A DNA stretch of 36,848 nt, taken from contig JAFGVL010000082.1 of assembly GCA_016938015.1 (NCBI GenBank), positions 1 to 36,848 of the forward strand. Direction: 5' to 3'. The stretch's first letter is position 1, and the number at the start of each line of letters is the position of its first letter. The notes beneath the pieces are model-generated. The model was not told the DNA's origin. It saw only the letters and a program-made list of their open reading frames with translations, and did no database searches. The stretch is from Paludibacteraceae bacterium (GTDB lineage Bacteria > Bacteroidota > Bacteroidia > Bacteroidales > Paludibacteraceae). Below are positions 35,811 through 36,848 of this stretch, in pieces. A program made the translations under genes and the position numbers.

Positions 35811-36536
35811 ATGTGTAATGTAGAAAGAATAAACACATTTGCAGAGCTTAACAGGAATACCGCAAGGATTTTTATTGAGATTCTAAAATCAAATAATCTC
35901 GAAAAGATTGATGAGAGTTTTTGCAGTATAGATGAATACAAAAAAGCTGTTAATGAATGTGTAGAGAATATTAAGGAATATGCCTGTAGGCCAAAAAGCA
36001 CTTTCATTACTAAGCTTTTTGAGTTTTATCGTGGACAGAGATGCTTTTACTCAATTTATGGGATAGATGAACTTTTTTCACGAAGAAACTTTGATATGGC
36101 AGAATACCTTACATATTTTAATGAAATAAATAATACTATAATAAATTCTATTTGGCAGTATGATCAAGAGTTATATGATGATTTGTCCCCTCATTGTATA
36201 GTTACTAAAGAAAATGAGTCATCAATAAATGTAGAAGAATTGAAGTATTATTTTACTTCAGCCTTTATTGGCATTGGAACAGGCTCCGAGAATCATTTTG
36301 ATAATTCTTTATTACCTGTATTAAATAAAAAACATAGTGCAAAACAAATTGCAGGCATTGCTCTTGCCATTTATAATAATGACAAGGTAATAAGCCGACA
36401 AAAGAAACCTTCTACATTTAGTTCTTGGTATGAAATCTTTTGTAATTGTATAGGAACTACAAAAAAAACATATCAACCAAAGGATTTAACTTCAACACAA
36501 GAGAAAATAACAAAAGCTCTTACTTTTCTTTCATAG
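35811..36536 (+). CDS. Unrecognised element protein, 241 residues
   Basis: The product is soluble and mainly helical, with no signal peptide or membrane helix. Its C-terminal half resembles, from general impression only, proteins from Bacteroidales mobile elements: SAKQIAGIALAIYNNDKVI, then a SSWYEIFCNCIG...TYQPKDL motif near the end. This could be a DNA-binding or regulatory fold, but I cannot name it. It starts 9 bases after the 151-residue gene and is followed by a strong terminator, so integrase and the two unknown genes could form one transcript. Confidence 0.7.
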   Translation: MCNVERINTFAELNRNTARIFIEILKSNNLEKIDESFCSIDEYKKAVNECVENIKEYACRPKSTFITKLFEFYRGQRCFYSIYGIDELFSRRNFDMAEYLTYFNEINNTIINSIWQYDQELYDDLSPHCIVTKENESSINVEELKYYFTSAFIGIGTGSENHFDNSLLPVLNKKHSAKQIAGIALAIYNNDKVISRQKKPSTFSSWYEIFCNCIGTTKKTYQPKDLTSTQEKITKALTFLS

Positions 36537-36549
36537 TATTCGAAAAAAA

Positions 36550-36674
36550 TCCGTATTCTTTGTAATTCATACGCTTTTCTCAGTTTTTGTCCGTATTTAT
36601 TCCGCTATGATTTTTAACTCATTTTCCAAAGTCGCTGTGATACAGCGACTTTTTTGTTTCTGAAAATCCGTATT
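36550..36674. repeat. Three TCCGTATT repeats
   Basis: TCCGTATT occurs at 36550-36557, 36590-36597 and 36667-36674. The first is partnered by an inverted ATACG at 36569-36573. The copies flank the terminator. Confidence 0.7.
36628..36656 (+). terminator. Strong terminator after the unknown element genes
   Basis: AAAGTCGCTGT (36628-36638) pairs perfectly with ACAGCGACTTT (36642-36652) around a GAT loop, followed by further T. It should end the integrase-side transcript. Confidence 0.9.
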
Positions 36675-36702
36675 GTATTGATATACAGATAAATGCATAA
36701 AT

Positions 36703-36766
36703 TTGCATTGTTCAATTAGTTCAAAAAATAACCGTAAACTTTTTTGACTATTGAACAGGCTTGCAA
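36703..36766. repeat. Long imperfect inverted repeat before the last gene
   Basis: The left arm TTGCATTGTTCAATTAGTTC plus AAAAAA (36703-36728) is answered by TTTTTTGAC...ATTGAACA...TTGCAA (36740-36766), with small gaps in the arms and an 11-base centre. It lies 50 bases before the ATG at 36817. Confidence 0.65.
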
Positions 36767-36816
36767 TGGGCTGTTTTACGGCTATCCCAAAGCAGCGAAT
36801 ATCATAAAATAGAATT

Positions 36817-36848
36817 ATGTACAATCTGAAAAACTTATTAGAAGAAAC
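36817..36848 (+). CDS. Start of a gene cut by the window edge
   Basis: An ATG at 36817 opens a frame reading MYNLKNLLEE to the end of the window without a stop. Only ten codons are visible. Its position after a structured leader makes a real start plausible, possibly a regulatory gene of the element, but this cannot be confirmed here. Confidence 0.4.
   Translation, partial: MYNLKNLLEE

Larger units (their letters stand above)
36537..36816. other. 280-base structured non-coding stretch
   Basis: No plus-strand gene is present. The stretch contains three copies of TCCGTATT, a strong terminator hairpin, and a nested imperfect inverted repeat of about 64 bases, and it ends in front of a plausible ATG. 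The density of structure suggests a regulatory leader, a replication or transfer origin, or a small RNA. Confidence 0.6.
33730..36848 (+). mobile_element. Left end of an integrative element (incomplete in window)
   Basis: The boundary is set by the orphan terminator plus tRNA-like 3' fragment. A tyrosine recombinase lies about 200 bases inside. Its genes are uncharacterised and AT-rich, unlike the housekeeping genes to the left. No right end, relaxase or phage structural gene is visible, so I cannot tell a conjugative element from a prophage or a simple integrative island. Confidence 0.6.

Noticed and set aside
36597-36824. A 75-codon minus-strand reading frame across the structured region
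   Set aside because: It runs antisense through the terminator hairpin and the long inverted repeat, has no upstream promoter or neighbour on its strand, and its sequence looks like translated non-coding DNA. It could be revisited if homologues with coding constraint are found.
1-36848. CRISPR arrays, rRNA genes or complete tRNA genes
   Set aside because: I scanned for regularly spaced repeats and for typical rRNA and tRNA motifs and saw none.

Overview
The window is a piece of a Bacteroidota (Bacteroidia-like) chromosome. Evidence: low GC, few Shine-Dalgarno sequences, promoters of the TTTG-N19-21-TAnnTTTG type, a type IX secretion C-terminal domain, DUF4468 and YwbE family proteins, and the purN / acpP-fabF-rnc arrangement common in this phylum. 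I cannot name the genus. Gene density is high and most genes are housekeeping.

Layout. 343-5735 (minus strand): prfB with its programmed +1 frameshift, a long-chain acyl-CoA ligase, and acpP-fabF-rnc. 5883-9544 (plus): purN, an OmpA-family envelope protein, nhaA, ywbE and a frameshifted Cys-rich lipoprotein gene, tightly packed like an operon. 9588-15209 (minus): a complete SUF iron-sulfur cluster operon in the order sufB-sufC-sufD-sufS-sufE, with a different repeat in three of its gaps. 15289-20455 (minus): cvpA-like gene and the rimP-nusA-infB operon. 20604-27245 (minus): a 933-residue putative metallopeptidase/propeller/beta-barrel protein, an NAD(P)-binding protein with a small membrane protein, class II aldolase, and a secreted GH88/GH105-type glycosidase carrying a T9SS sorting domain. 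27437-29815 (plus): queC-queE-queD-queF for preQ0/preQ1 synthesis. 29867-33598: a lipoprotein, lpxK overlapping a purine nucleoside phosphorylase, and a DUF4468 protein.

33699-36848 is accessory DNA. A minus-strand terminator is followed by a short sequence that looks like the 3' end of a tRNA (probably tRNA-Phe), then a repeat-rich regulatory region, a tyrosine recombinase, two unrecognised genes, a strong terminator, a structured non-coding stretch and the first codons of another gene. I read this as the left end of an integrative element that continues past the window. The two unknown genes and the structured stretch are the best candidates here for something undescribed, but the sequence alone does not give them a function.

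Second to that, the points most worth checking are the frameshift in the Cys-rich lipoprotein gene (start overlaps the ywbE stop as ATGA, reading frame broken within six bases) and the domain fusion in the 933-residue envelope protein.
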